Positions 17,168 to 24,991 of a stretch of DNA of 64,000 bases are shown here, in pieces. Source of the stretch: Nitratireductor sp. B36 (GTDB taxonomy: Bacteria > Pseudomonadota > Alphaproteobacteria > Rhizobiales > Rhizobiaceae); assembly GCF_020833685.1 (NCBI RefSeq), contig NZ_JACKZY010000003.1:820997-884996 (forward strand), written 5' to 3'. Position numbers and translations under genes: made by a program. The notes below the pieces were generated by a model, which was given only the letters and a program-made list of their open reading frames with translations, had not been told where the DNA came from and ran no database searches. Position 1 is the stretch's first letter. Every line of letters begins with the position of its first letter.

Positions 17168-17209
17168 TACGTATAGTTGGATGCCACAAGTTCTGGAATG
17201 TTGATCCAG

Positions 17210-17566
17210 CTACTTCTTGCGGAATACGCGGACACCCTTGGGGTCCTTACTCACGGACACAGTGAACTCAGGGGCCTCCTCGCCGTCCTTCTGTAGTTTG
17301 TCCCGGTATGCCTTGAGCGATCCATAGATGGTCTTGGCGACGACATCAGGGATGAAGACAGAAGGCCATGTTTTCGGGTCTTCCGGGTCGGCGGGGGCTG
17401 GGAACTCGTGCCAGGGATACTTGCTGGAATGTCCGGCGCGGGAGGGTGGTTCGACGCCGATCTCCACCTTGAAGCTACCCCAGTTGGTTGTGTTCTGGTT
17501 GTCCTGGGCCTCACCCTTGGTTGCTTCCATGATCGTCTCTCCGATGGTCTGTTCATTCTTTGCCAT
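17210..17566 (-). CDS. hypothetical early phage protein
   Basis: A 118-aa protein, unrecognised. A polar Gln/Asn/Glu-rich N-terminal 30 residues precedes a Pro-rich stretch and a basic C-terminus ending in VFRKK. Last gene of the early cluster before the int promoter region. Confidence 0.55.
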   Translation of the reverse strand: MAKNEQTIGETIMEATKGEAQDNQNTTNWGSFKVEIGVEPPSRAGHSSKYPWHEFPAPADPEDPKTWPSVFIPDVVAKTIYGSLKAYRDKLQKDGEEAPEFTVSVSKDPKGVRVFRKK

Positions 17567-17594
17567 TCGGTGTTCCTTTCGTAGGTTCTTTGGC

Positions 17595-17816
17595 TTAGAG
17601 TGTGCGGATGCGTGATGTTGAAATTTCAGAGATGTTGATGAATGTCTCGATCAGTTCTCCCCTATTGGTTCGGGTTTTGATGATGATGGAGTCCTCGTCG
17701 TGGTGGAGCACTTCTGCGTTCCTGTAGACGAAGCCGGAGATGAGTGTGAGGTAGTCCAACTCGTAAGCTGTTCCCTCACTGTCGAGCTTGTTCAGTCGTT
17801 GATGGAGGGCCGTCAT
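17595..17816 (-). CDS. hypothetical early phage protein
   Basis: A 73-aa protein, unrecognised. It reads as a mix of helix and beta strand (LTLISGFVYRNAEVLHHDEDSIIIKTRT). Its start overlaps the stop of the next upstream gene by 4 nt (ATGA). Confidence 0.55.
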   Translation of the reverse strand: MTALHQRLNKLDSEGTAYELDYLTLISGFVYRNAEVLHHDEDSIIIKTRTNRGELIETFINISEISTSRIRTL

Positions 17817-18085
17817 TCTGGCGTCTCCTTCTGCGCGTTCTCGTGCTCGATCTTCAGAGCCCAGATTGCGGTGTTCCGCCCTGCGTAGGTGTGCTGGCTC
17901 GTTGACACCGGATGGTTCTGCTTGGGTCCGAAGAGCTTCTCGTATGGCCTGGGCTTGAGGTATCGGACGTATCGGAACTTCCTCGGTCGCAACTGCTCGA
18001 CATATCCGATGATGACCTTCTTCTTGTCGTCCGTCTCCACGTAGGTCGTCCGGCTGGCTTGGTGGTGGATCAGCTTGTATTCCAC
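17813..18085 (-). CDS. hypothetical early phage protein
   Basis: A 90-aa basic protein (Lys/Arg-rich middle: RPRKFRYVRYLKPRPYEKLF), unrecognised; the charge would suit nucleic acid binding. It starts directly after the stop of the 60-aa gene and overlaps the 73-aa gene by 4 nt. Confidence 0.55.
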   Translation of the reverse strand: MEYKLIHHQASRTTYVETDDKKKVIIGYVEQLRPRKFRYVRYLKPRPYEKLFGPKQNHPVSTSQHTYAGRNTAIWALKIEHENAQKETPE

Positions 18086-18086
18086 C

Positions 18087-18269
18087 TCAGTTCTCCCGAG
18101 CCTGGCGGATTTTCTCCATGAGGTTAGCCTGGGCCTCTTCCGGTGTCCGTCCGGTGGCGACTAGGCCGTACCCTGTGCGGATGTGAATGTCGGTCGGCGC
18201 TCCCGGACTGCGGTGAAGTCGTGGAGGAGGCGGTGTCATTGGCATCTTGGTGGTCAGTGGTGTAAGCAT
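18087..18269 (-). CDS. hypothetical small early protein
   Basis: A 60-aa protein: a Pro/Thr-rich N-terminus, then IRTGYGLVATGRTPEEAQANLMEKIRQA, which resembles a short alpha/beta element such as HicB-like antitoxin cores. The similarity is weak and no function is claimed. It lies directly behind a phage promoter motif, with an AAGGAG site before the ATG. Confidence 0.5.
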   Translation of the reverse strand: MLTPLTTKMPMTPPPPRLHRSPGAPTDIHIRTGYGLVATGRTPEEAQANLMEKIRQAREN

Positions 18270-18285
18270 CTTGGTTTCTCCTTGT

Positions 18286-18303
18286 ACAGATGCGTAGAGT
18301 CAG
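18286..18303 (-). promoter_or_regulatory. putative phage RNA polymerase promoter
   Basis: The minus strand reads TGACTCTACGCATCTGTAC, followed by a 15-nt leader with AAGGAG and the ATG of the 60-aa gene. It shares CTCTACGCATCT with the other members of the set, and its shape (ACTCTAcGC) parallels CACTATAGG of T7. Confidence 0.6.
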
Positions 18304-19238
18304 GCCGCGATGGAGGCCGGTTTGTCTGGGATGCCTGCCTTCTTGGCGGCGTAGTGCATGAACCAGAAGGGAATGTCGTGACAGCCAACTACGAGGTCGC
18401 CGTTCGGCTTGATCCTGGTGAGCCTGAAGTCGCCCACATGGATTGACCGTTCCGGTACATATTCGGTGTGCTCGCGGCGGCACCTGATGGACCGCCAGTA
18501 GAGAAGCTTGGCAACTTCAAGGGGGACGTTGGCTCCCCAGGTTGTCTCGACGCGATCATGTGAGATGCGTGGGAGAGGGCGCTTGGTGCTAAAGCCGGAG
18601 TGGAATTTATGGGGCGGTAGGGTTTCTCCTCGAAGCCACGCCTTGATTTGTGGCCATGCCTCCTCCCGATACTTCCTTCTGGCCGCTTCTTCGCGCTTGC
18701 GTCGGGCCTCTTCCTCACGCTCAGCCTGAAGCCGTGTTGCCTCCTTGACCCCCGCGACGATGCTCTCTGGGGACCAGTCTATGTCCTCGTAGCCCTTGAG
18801 TGAGAAGGCGGTTATGTAGCGTTCGGCCTCAGCTATCAGCCTATCGGCCTGCTCAAGATGGAACGGCCCCCAGGACCTTGCCCTCTTTGCCCTCTCTAGG
18901 GTCTCGGTGATGCGCCTCAGGTAATCTTGGACGTTGAGGTGGTGGCCTACATCGAGTGCGAACCGCGAGCCGTGAACTCCCAGGTGCGGCACATGGAAGA
19001 CTGTCATGTGGCTACAGGCGCGGCCCGTGATGCTCTTATGCTTGGCGGTTGAGGTGCTGTAATTGTCCGTGGTGAAGAGCACCACCGTGCGGCCCTCCGC
19101 GTCCGCCATAAGGGTGGCTATCGGGAAGTGGTACCCATAGCTGTAGATGGTATCGCCCTCGTAGAACATATTGTGTCCCTTCCGGTGGCGACCGGTCTTG
19201 TTGGCCCATGCATGGGCTACCTCGTCATGTGATGACAT
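18300..19238 (-). CDS. hypothetical early phage protein, 312 aa
   Basis: Unrecognised. Residues ~1-110 look globular with many His and aromatic residues (GDTIYSYGYHFPIATLM). Residues ~165-200 are a highly charged Arg/Glu/Ala helix (EREEEARRKREEAARRKYREE), probably a coiled coil. The C-terminal ~90 residues are again globular. Largest protein of the early region. An AAAGGA site lies before the ATG at 19238, directly behind the promoter motif at 19271. Confidence 0.65.
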   Translation of the reverse strand: MSSHDEVAHAWANKTGRHRKGHNMFYEGDTIYSYGYHFPIATLMADAEGRTVVLFTTDNYSTSTAKHKSITGRACSHMTVFHVPHLGVHGSRFALDVGHHLNVQDYLRRITETLERAKRARSWGPFHLEQADRLIAEAERYITAFSLKGYEDIDWSPESIVAGVKEATRLQAEREEEARRKREEAARRKYREEAWPQIKAWLRGETLPPHKFHSGFSTKRPLPRISHDRVETTWGANVPLEVAKLLYWRSIRCRREHTEYVPERSIHVGDFRLTRIKPNGDLVVGCHDIPFWFMHYAAKKAGIPDKPASIAA

Positions 19239-19270
19239 GGCTGGTTCCTTTGGATTGGATTTGATTGTAG

Positions 19271-19288
19271 GAAGATGCGTAGTGTCAG
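19271..19288 (-). promoter_or_regulatory. putative phage RNA polymerase promoter
   Basis: The minus strand reads GCTGACACTACGCATCTTCC in the 132-bp gap before the 312-aa gene. The downstream leader CTACAATC is also shared with the copy at 20790, so the similarity covers promoter and initial transcribed region. No other gene is seen in this gap. Confidence 0.65.
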
Positions 19289-19370
19289 CCTAAAGAGTGA
19301 AGCCAGAATCCGGCTGCTGACACGAAGAGTATGATGGTGAAGAGGGAGGTGATGTCCTGGATTATCCCCT

Positions 19371-19979
19371 TCATGCGATCTCTCCGTCTGAGGTGAACTC
19401 GTACTCGTTCGCCTTGATGTTCTCATCCACGGCTTCGTCAGACATCAAGTATTCATACTCTTTCTCCAGGCGCTGAAAGACCCAGTGGTTGAAGTCGTTC
19501 ATGGCTTCCTTGATGCCCTCCTCAGCCTCCTCCGGGACATCCCAGTGGCCATCCTTCAGGACATCAACGTCTATCGTTGTGTCCCGCCAGCCGGAGGTGA
19601 TATGTGCTGAAAGTTGGTAGAAGTGGCGGCGCTGTATGGCCTGGAGGTCGGCTGCAATCGTGTGGAGTGCGGTGTCGTTTGGTGCATACTCCTTGATGGC
19701 CTTTGTGGCTCCCTTTGCGTAGGAGTACCTACCGTCGAACGATGAGCCGCTTCCCTGCGTGTAGAACCCTTGGAACCAGATGGATGGAACGCCCGGTTTC
19801 TTATGGGTGATCTCGATACCGAGTATCTTCGCCACCCTGTCTGCGTCTTCGTACACAGCGTCCCACCATTCGTAGTCCAAGGCACCTGTCCGGTACCAGT
19901 CTCGGGCCTTCTCCTTGGCGTCGTCATCCAGCTCATCGAGTTTGAAGATGGTCTTGGTCAGTGTGAGTGTGCGTACCAT
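19371..19979 (-). CDS. hypothetical protein of a widespread phage family
   Basis: A 202-aa protein beginning MVRTLTLTKTIFKLDELDDDAKEKARDWYR, a pattern that I associate with a common phage protein often labelled antitoxin-like; no toxin partner is visible and I do not assign that function. It is rich in Trp/Tyr and acidic residues. Its start overlaps the stop of the 92-aa gene by 1 nt, in a run of four coupled genes. Confidence 0.6.
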   Translation of the reverse strand: MVRTLTLTKTIFKLDELDDDAKEKARDWYRTGALDYEWWDAVYEDADRVAKILGIEITHKKPGVPSIWFQGFYTQGSGSSFDGRYSYAKGATKAIKEYAPNDTALHTIAADLQAIQRRHFYQLSAHITSGWRDTTIDVDVLKDGHWDVPEEAEEGIKEAMNDFNHWVFQRLEKEYEYLMSDEAVDENIKANEYEFTSDGEIA

Positions 19980-20257
19980 CAGAGCCTCTCCTCCAAGCTC
20001 TTCCGCGCCGTGTAGGCCATGACGGATACCAGGGCGAGGAATGGCTTCTGGCTGTTCTCAATGGGGATAATCGTGACGTACCAGCCTGCTGTGCCGATGA
20101 AGGTTGGCGTGTACCCACCATCCTCCCAGCTTCTGAAGGCTTGTGCCTTGATGCGTTCAGCCGTCTGGCCGTGAGGGTTTACGGCGTTGAGGAACTCCAC
20201 GGTGTCCGCAAGCTCCCCTTCACGCCACTCGATGTCATCCATGGTGTAGATGGTCAT
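19979..20257 (-). CDS. hypothetical early phage protein
   Basis: A 92-aa protein, unrecognised: MTIYTMDDIEWREGELADTV, then a central part with a hydrophobic strand pair (TFIGTAGWYVTIIPI) and a basic C-terminus. Overlaps the upstream gene by 4 nt. Confidence 0.55.
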   Translation of the reverse strand: MTIYTMDDIEWREGELADTVEFLNAVNPHGQTAERIKAQAFRSWEDGGYTPTFIGTAGWYVTIIPIENSQKPFLALVSVMAYTARKSLEERL

Positions 20258-20451
20258 AGGTTAGCCCTCTTCTCGAAGTCGAACTCTGCTTCAGCCTGGT
20301 TGTTCGTGTAGTTGCCCCAATAGGCGTGACCCTCTTTGTTGGTCCGGTAGGTGGCATATCGTGTCTGATTGCGGTCATTGATTTGCACGAGGGCGACACC
20401 ATTCTTCTCTTTGAGAACCTCGTGGTCGAATGGAAGACTGAGCTGTCTCAT
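20254..20451 (-). CDS. hypothetical small early protein
   Basis: A 65-aa protein (MRQLSLPFDHEVLKEKNGVA...), unrecognised. The start at 20451 is chosen because it overlaps the upstream stop as ATGA; a 10-codon longer frame exists. Confidence 0.55.
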   Translation of the reverse strand: MRQLSLPFDHEVLKEKNGVALVQINDRNQTRYATYRTNKEGHAYWGNYTNNQAEAEFDFEKRANL

Positions 20452-20765
20452 GCTGCTGCTCCAATGTTCTGGTTCCACCAAGCATCGACCCAGCCTGTCT
20501 TGGTCAATGCGTAGTTCGCGATGATCTCTTCAGGCTCGTTGCTGATGTCATTGACGATGAAGACTCGCTCCCTGAGCGTGACCCCATCGACTTCCTTTGT
20601 GAGGACCATGAGCATCTCATCACATGCGGTGAGAGCGTCGAGGGCTTTCCGCTTGTCGGTGCCCCTGTAGTCCACCTCATCCTCAACACGTGCCGTGATG
20701 GTCCATCCATCGGCGATGGCGTCCCCGATGATCTTGCGGAGGTAATACTGATTGTCCTTTGCCAT
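20448..20765 (-). CDS. hypothetical early phage protein
   Basis: A 105-aa protein starting MAKDNQYYLRKIIGDAIADG, unrecognised. The start at 20765 has AAAGGA 8 nt upstream. The longer frame to 20816 is rejected because it would translate the promoter motif at 20790. First gene of a four-gene coupled unit. Confidence 0.6.
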   Translation of the reverse strand: MAKDNQYYLRKIIGDAIADGWTITARVEDEVDYRGTDKRKALDALTACDEMLMVLTKEVDGVTLRERVFIVNDISNEPEEIIANYALTKTGWVDAWWNQNIGAAA

Positions 20766-20789
20766 GGTGGTAGTCCTTTGGTTTGGATT

Positions 20790-20812
20790 GTAGGTAGATG
20801 CGTAGTGTCGTG
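20790..20812 (-). promoter_or_regulatory. putative phage RNA polymerase promoter
   Basis: The minus strand reads CGACACTACGCATCTACC, then a short leader and the AAAGGA of the 105-aa gene. Nineteen bases (20790-20808) are identical to the copy at 49456-49474, far beyond what chance gives in 45 kb. Confidence 0.7.
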
Positions 20813-20878
20813 TCACAATGAGGGCCGAGGAGGTCTATCAAGTGAGAGGCGCGTGGTCTCCGTATGGGCTCCCTCCGA

Positions 20879-20891
20879 GGCGCGAAGCGCC
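20879..20891. terminator. GC-rich hairpin between early genes
   Basis: GGCGC-GAA-GCGCC forms a compact stem in the 170-bp gap after the first early gene. A run of five T follows in the plus direction, while on the coding strand no T-run follows. It may be a processing or termination structure. The rest of the gap shows no gene. Confidence 0.35.
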
Positions 20892-20986
20892 GAGGCGAAT
20901 TTTTCCCCAAAAGGAGGGGCTCCATGGGGCTCGCGTGTCTCGTATGGCTTGGGCCTGTCCGGTGCGCTCCGGCGGATTAGACCCCA

Positions 20987-21190
20987 TTAACGTCTGAAGG
21001 CTGGGAGCCTGCGCATTGTCACGCGATCCTCCCAACGGTCTGGCCTCTCATACTCGCCGCGACCGCCATATGACGCCCTATCAAATACTGGCATATCGTC
21101 GCCGCTTGGCTCTTCCTCAAAGTATCGTTCAAACCGTGTAGCTTGGCCGCGATGCTTGCGGAATGTTTCACCCAGATAAACCGTGCTCAT
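20987..21190 (-). CDS. first early gene, hypothetical protein
   Basis: A 67-aa, strongly charged protein (MSTVYLGETFRKHRGQATRF, then RGEYERPDRWEDRV), unrecognised. It is the first gene next to the noncoding terminal region and so should be the first expressed after DNA entry. In T7 that place is held by host-takeover proteins; here no similarity is visible. Confidence 0.55.
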   Translation of the reverse strand: MSTVYLGETFRKHRGQATRFERYFEEEPSGDDMPVFDRASYGGRGEYERPDRWEDRVTMRRLPAFRR

Positions 21191-21233
21191 TGTGATTGCC
21201 TTTTGTTTGGTTTCGCCTTGCTAGGCTCTTCAG

Positions 21234-21253
21234 TAGGGCTCGCATTAGCCCTA
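21234..21253. repeat. leader hairpin before first early gene
   Basis: TAGGGCT and AGCCCTA are perfect 7-bp arms around CGCATT, 44 nt upstream of the first early ATG. It would form a hairpin in the early leader RNA and may act as an RNA processing site. Confidence 0.4.
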
Positions 21254-21383
21254 GACCCTTTCCGCCAAGCTAGACTGTCACTCTCCATTTCCCCCCTTGG
21301 GGCACCGCTTCGCGGCTGGCCTGTCTAGCCGTCCTGACCCTCTTCAGGTCCGTGACGTAGCGGCATATGACGCCGATGCATTG

Positions 21384-21411
21384 AACATACACTAATCCAC
21401 ATAATGTGCAA
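21384..21411 (-). promoter_or_regulatory. candidate early promoter for host RNA polymerase
   Basis: TTGCAC (21411-21406) and TATGTT (21389-21384) are separated by 16 nt on the minus strand, with A/T tracts upstream that could act as UP elements. It reads toward the first early gene 190 bp away. T7-like phages need host-read promoters at this end. The match is moderate. Confidence 0.45.
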
Positions 21412-21543
21412 GTGCGCAGCAAGAAAAAAATGCACTGATACCGAAAAAAATTACCGCTTGTCGCTGGACCCCTTGTGTATCAAGGCTCTGCGTCTAGCCT
21501 CATCCATCATCTTTTTCCTGATGTCGCCACCTAATGCCCTATT

Positions 21544-21557
21544 CACTACGCATATGC
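21544..21557 (+). promoter_or_regulatory. phage-promoter-like motif in opposite orientation
   Basis: CACTACGCATATGC on the plus strand carries the same 10-base core CACTACGCAT as the minus-strand promoters but points the other way, toward the terminase end. It may drive antisense or packaging-linked transcription, or simply be inactive. Confidence 0.35.
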
Positions 21558-21657
21558 ACCATGTCTAGACCCCTTCAGCCTGCCCATTAGGCCGCGCTTC
21601 ACCCCACGCATGGGCCTAGTGCATGAGACCCCGTGTCATGGCCTTATGTGGTGGCAT

Positions 21658-21693
21658 GAGGGAGCTGATCGAGGGAGCTGATCGAGGGAGCTG
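21658..21693. repeat. 13-bp tandem repeat in terminal region
   Basis: GAGGGAGCTGATC is present 2.8 times head to tail. It lies in the probable end-joining region. Short tandem arrays also flank the terminal repeat of T7, though with a different sequence. Confidence 0.6.
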
Positions 21694-22045
21694 TGCTCAA
21701 AGTGATTGGAATGTCTCACTGATCGGATCAAACGAGCGACCCCACGCAATCGCTTGATGTCAGGCCTTGTGTCTGGCCTTGTGGCATGATCACTCGATCT
21801 AGCATCTAGTGCAATGCCTAATGAAATCAACTGGTTAGGTCGTGTATGGTCGGCCACAATGCCACATTCCGCCACAAAAGGCTGGGCAGGACCACTGTGA
21901 GGGGCATGGGGGGAAGCCCGCCAATTGTCGCGTAAATTGGAGCTATCAGATGGGCGACCCCTGGAGCTGTCCGGGGTTCCAGAGGAGAGTCCTGATGCGG
22001 AACCACAGCCAGAACCACCATACGTGGGCTGTGAGGGGCATGATA

Positions 22046-22159
22046 GCAGTCACTTTGAGCACCTAAAGGAGGGGGATTGTCTATCCTCTCATCCCCTACC
22101 CATGATGGGATACCGGGAGGAGGGCGTGGTGGTGCTACCCAATGCAGTCACTTTAAGCA
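22046..22159. repeat. dispersed TCACTTTGAGCA repeats
   Basis: GCAGTCACTTTGAGCA at 22046-22061 recurs with one change at 22144-22159, and an inverted, slightly diverged copy (TGCTCAAAGTGATTG) is at 21694-21708. The first copy is directly followed by CCTAAAG, the same heptamer as in the T7 terminal arrays, though only once. Possibly packaging or replication signals. Confidence 0.45.
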
Positions 22160-22270
22160 TTAAAGCAGGATCGAAAAGAAGCTGCTTCATGTAGCCAAGG
22201 GGGAGGAGGAGATTGGTCTCTCCCCCTCACCAGGAGCTAGCTTGATGTTACTACTTTGAGGGACACCACA

Positions 22271-22285
22271 AGTACGACCCTATTA
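22271..22285. repeat. 15-bp repeat, copy 1 (after terminase gene)
   Basis: AGTACGACCCTATTA lies 35 bp past the terminase stop and is identical to 56605-56619, just past the RNA polymerase gene. Both copies are intergenic and in the same orientation. Confidence 0.5.
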
Positions 22286-22319
22286 GCATAGCTAACCCCT
22301 TGATTTCATTAGAGCGGCC

Positions 22320-24179
22320 TTAGCGCCGCCCTCCAGGTCGCAATCCAAGCCGCCTCCGAACGCCTTTGGCCACCCTCTTGCCGATCCGGTCGGCCTCCTT
22401 GAAGAACTTGTCCCAGTATTCCTCCTGGCGCTTCTCCTCAGCGGCTTCCGCCTGTTTGGCAGGCATCAGGCCCAGCTCATCAAGGAACATGCCCAGGACG
22501 CCCGCTAGGCCCTCCACGCGGTCATCGTGCGTGAGGCAGTCCTTCTCGCGGGTGAGGCGGGTGATTTGATACATCAGCGAGTAGCGGTCACGAAGCTCAG
22601 TACCATCGCGTTGCATTGTCGCCCGGTAGTCATCCTGGAGCACCTCCTTAGCGATGACGATCCGGTTGCTCTGGAACAGCGGCTCCAGGACCTCCAGGAT
22701 GCGAAGTTCCTTCTGCTGCTTTGCGGCCCGCTCCGAGACAATCTCTGTCATGGTGCGGTTCTCGCCTGGTAGCTTGGGTAGTTGCTTGTTGTGCTTCTCC
22801 CAGGCTTCCTTGACGTAGGGCTTCAAGAGCTGGGCGAACATGCCTTGGCCGAAGTCCTCCTCCACCCGGCAGACCGAGACGTTGAACTGGACGAGTAGCT
22901 CTGCGATCTCCTCCAGGGTCCTGGGGCCGAAGCCATCCAACCACCCGGCCTGCTTGAGGATGAAAGGCGTAGAGTGGAGAACCGCAGCGATGGTCAGCGT
23001 GGTCTCATCCTTGCCTCGGCCCGAGGGATCGATGAAGGCCCGGATTGCCTGGTACTTGGAATAGCCCTGGGAGACGCTTGCAGGCCCGTAGGCGCGATCT
23101 CCGTCGAAGGCGATGACATCCACGTCCCTTAGCGCCAAGTGGTCCCCAGTGCCCCAGGAGACCAAATCTGGGGCGGTACGCCGGTCGAGGGACATGCAGA
23201 TCAGGTCACGCAGGCGCAGCGGGTAGCGGTCCACGTCCATAAGGCTGGTGTCCAGCATGAACTGGAGCGCAAAGCCTGCCTTACCCCATGATAGTTCACG
23301 AGCCGCCAAGTCCTCATCACTGAAGCGCGTTGGCTCGGTGGGCTGACCGGCCAGCTTCGGGTTGTTATCCAGTTGCCATCCCACCCAGTCTGCCAACCTG
23401 TGGCCGTAGCCTCGGCGTTGTTTCCCGGTGGGGAACCGTGCGGGCCAAATCTTGATGACGTAGCCGCGTTCCCGCTCCAGGACGTTGTAGATGGAGGCCT
23501 CGGTCTGGGGCGTACCCAGGAAGATGATCTGTCCGCCTGGCTTGATGATTGCATCAAACTCTCGGACACCATCGGCCAGCTTCTCCCGCATGTCCGGCGT
23601 CATGGAGTTCGTATTGGTCTCCACGTCATCGCCCACAATGAGGTCACCTCGGAAGCCAACGATCTGTGCCGTGATGCCTACCGCAAAGACGGAGGGCGTC
23701 TGGTCTGGACGTGCGGGTCCCACATCGAATGCCGTGGAGGACTGTCTTTGGTTTGGCTTAGGACGCAGGTGCTGGATGACCGGCCACTCAGCGATCAGGT
23801 TGAGACACCAGTTGACGAACGCCACAGAGCGACGTACCGAGCCGGAGGCTACGAGGACCTTCTTTTGGGGGTCCCGGTAGAGGGTCCAGAGTACGTAGGC
23901 ACCGGTGATCCAGCTCTTGGCCGCACCACGGAATGCCATGATGATGAGGTGGTCGATCTCGCCGGACCGCGGGTGGTGCTGTAGGAACCACGCAATGTCG
24001 AGCTGGAGAGGGGTGGGGTCAGGTAGCCCTAGGTGTCTCCAAAGTAAGGTCAGAAACACCCGGAAGTCATCCGCAATAGGATCCCCTGTGTGTCCTATTG
24101 GCTGTAGATGCGTAGAGTTCCTTGCTGACTTCTTGATGGGAGGGTCTTTGAGAGGGTCAACGATCTGTAGATCAGCCAT
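22320..24179 (-). CDS. terminase large subunit (T7 gp19-like)
   Basis: A 619-aa packaging motor. The ATPase domain has the Walker A variant AFRGAAKSW and the following YVLWTLYRDPQKKVLVASGS, closely parallel to T7 gp19 (AFRGVGKSF). The Walker B region is LIVGDDVE. The nuclease domain shows AFIDPSGRGKDETTL and VEEDFGQGMF, as in gp19. Size is near the T7 protein (586 aa). It overlaps the upstream small gene by 8 nt and is the last gene at the right genome end. A promoter-like motif lies within its first codons. Confidence 0.95.
   Translation of the reverse strand: MADLQIVDPLKDPPIKKSARNSTHLQPIGHTGDPIADDFRVFLTLLWRHLGLPDPTPLQLDIAWFLQHHPRSGEIDHLIIMAFRGAAKSWITGAYVLWTLYRDPQKKVLVASGSVRRSVAFVNWCLNLIAEWPVIQHLRPKPNQRQSSTAFDVGPARPDQTPSVFAVGITAQIVGFRGDLIVGDDVETNTNSMTPDMREKLADGVREFDAIIKPGGQIIFLGTPQTEASIYNVLERERGYVIKIWPARFPTGKQRRGYGHRLADWVGWQLDNNPKLAGQPTEPTRFSDEDLAARELSWGKAGFALQFMLDTSLMDVDRYPLRLRDLICMSLDRRTAPDLVSWGTGDHLALRDVDVIAFDGDRAYGPASVSQGYSKYQAIRAFIDPSGRGKDETTLTIAAVLHSTPFILKQAGWLDGFGPRTLEEIAELLVQFNVSVCRVEEDFGQGMFAQLLKPYVKEAWEKHNKQLPKLPGENRTMTEIVSERAAKQQKELRILEVLEPLFQSNRIVIAKEVLQDDYRATMQRDGTELRDRYSLMYQITRLTREKDCLTHDDRVEGLAGVLGMFLDELGLMPAKQAEAAEEKRQEEYWDKFFKEADRIGKRVAKGVRRRLGLRPGGRR
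24103..24120 (-). promoter_or_regulatory. putative phage RNA polymerase promoter inside terminase gene
   Basis: The minus strand reads GGAACTCTACGCATCTACAG within codons 20-26 of the terminase gene. The ten central bases match the consensus. Being intragenic, it cannot drive the full-length terminase message. It could transcribe toward the genome end, or be a chance match in coding sequence. Confidence 0.4.
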
Positions 24180-24543
24180 GTGGCTTGTGCCTCCTGATCT
24201 CTGAGACCTCCCTACAGACGATGAGTGGTTTCCCAGAAAGCTTCAGGGGGGCATAGGCCTCCTCATAGCTTAGGGCTTCACCACACGGGTCCTCTCTACG
24301 GCCCCTCCAGCTTGTGGTCGTGCCGTACCTGACCTTCTCCTCTAAGCCGCACCGTACGCAGATTCTCCAGGAAGGACTGGGGCCAAAATACTCGCTGAGA
24401 CGGCCATCCAGGTGCGCAACAACCGGGTGGTCGCACTCCTCTTGGACTCTACGTGTTATCCTCCGAAGATTGCTCTCAGCCGCTGCCGCTTTCCGCCTTG
24501 CTGCCTTGATACGTGGATCGAAATGTGGATTACCATGTCTCAT
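24172..24543 (-). CDS. small protein with possible zinc-binding cysteines
   Basis: A 123-aa basic protein starting MRHGNPHFDPRIKAARRKAA. A central CDHP followed later by CVRCG suggests a metal-binding fold with a helical N-terminus. Not recognised. It overlaps the Nudix gene by 14 nt and the terminase gene by 8 nt. Confidence 0.6.
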   Translation of the reverse strand: MRHGNPHFDPRIKAARRKAAAAESNLRRITRRVQEECDHPVVAHLDGRLSEYFGPSPSWRICVRCGLEEKVRYGTTTSWRGRREDPCGEALSYEEAYAPLKLSGKPLIVCREVSEIRRHKPHG

Positions 24544-24991
24544 CGTCAAACCACCCCCTGAAGTGCCCGAGCATTGCGTAGTGATGGCGTGGAAAGGCCA
24601 CGTCCTTAACCCTGGGGGTCTTCTCCAGGTACACGATCTCTTGGACCTCCTCAGGAGTGGTGATCGGATCGACGCACCTCTGGGGACCAGGGCACCTGGC
24701 GATAACCAGGTTGTTCCCATACTCGTCCGTCTCCATGGAGATGAGACGCAGTTGGTCAGGACGTATGGTGATGCCGGTCTCCTCCAGGACCTCCCTGGCA
24801 CCCGCCTCTTGCCACGTCTCGCCGCGCATGTGGTATCCACCCGGAAGACCGAGTAGGCCCTTGCCAGGATCGTTTCCACGCCGAATTGCGAGAAGTTTCT
24901 TCCCGTACGGTACTAAGACCGCCACTACGGTTGGGGTGTTGTCGTATACTACCCTCCCGCCTTCTCCCATTGCTGGGATGCGTTGTTCCAT
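24530..24991 (-). CDS. Nudix hydrolase
   Basis: A 153-aa protein with a complete Nudix box, GGYHMRGETWQEAGAREVLEETGI (GX5EX7REUXEEXGU), so it should hydrolyse a nucleoside diphosphate linked to another moiety. Phages are known to use such enzymes for nucleotide cleaning or RNA decapping; the substrate here is unknown. It overlaps the upstream gene by 43 nt if the first ATG is used; an internal ATG at 24970 is the alternative. Confidence 0.88.
   Translation of the reverse strand: MEQRIPAMGEGGRVVYDNTPTVVAVLVPYGKKLLAIRRGNDPGKGLLGLPGGYHMRGETWQEAGAREVLEETGITIRPDQLRLISMETDEYGNNLVIARCPGPQRCVDPITTPEEVQEIVYLEKTPRVKDVAFPRHHYAMLGHFRGWFDDETW

Larger units (their letters stand above)
21191..22319. other. 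1.1 kb noncoding region, probable fused genome ends
   Basis: No convincing gene on either strand: the short frames present lack ribosome binding sites and coding character. It lies between the terminase gene (right end of a T7-type genome) and the first early gene (left end), so the direct terminal repeat should lie here in one copy. It contains A-rich tracts near 21420-21455, a 13-bp tandem repeat, dispersed TCACTTTGAGCA repeats, hairpins and a host-type promoter. The exact ends cannot be found from the integrated form. Confidence 0.6.

Noticed and set aside
19371..19979. Toxin-antitoxin system
   Set aside because: The protein resembles a phage family sometimes labelled antitoxin, but no toxin-like partner is adjacent and the name is not supported by visible motifs.
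22199..22226. Terminator after the terminase gene (GGGGGAG/CTCCCCC)
   Set aside because: The stem is imperfect with a long loop and no T-run follows on the coding strand.
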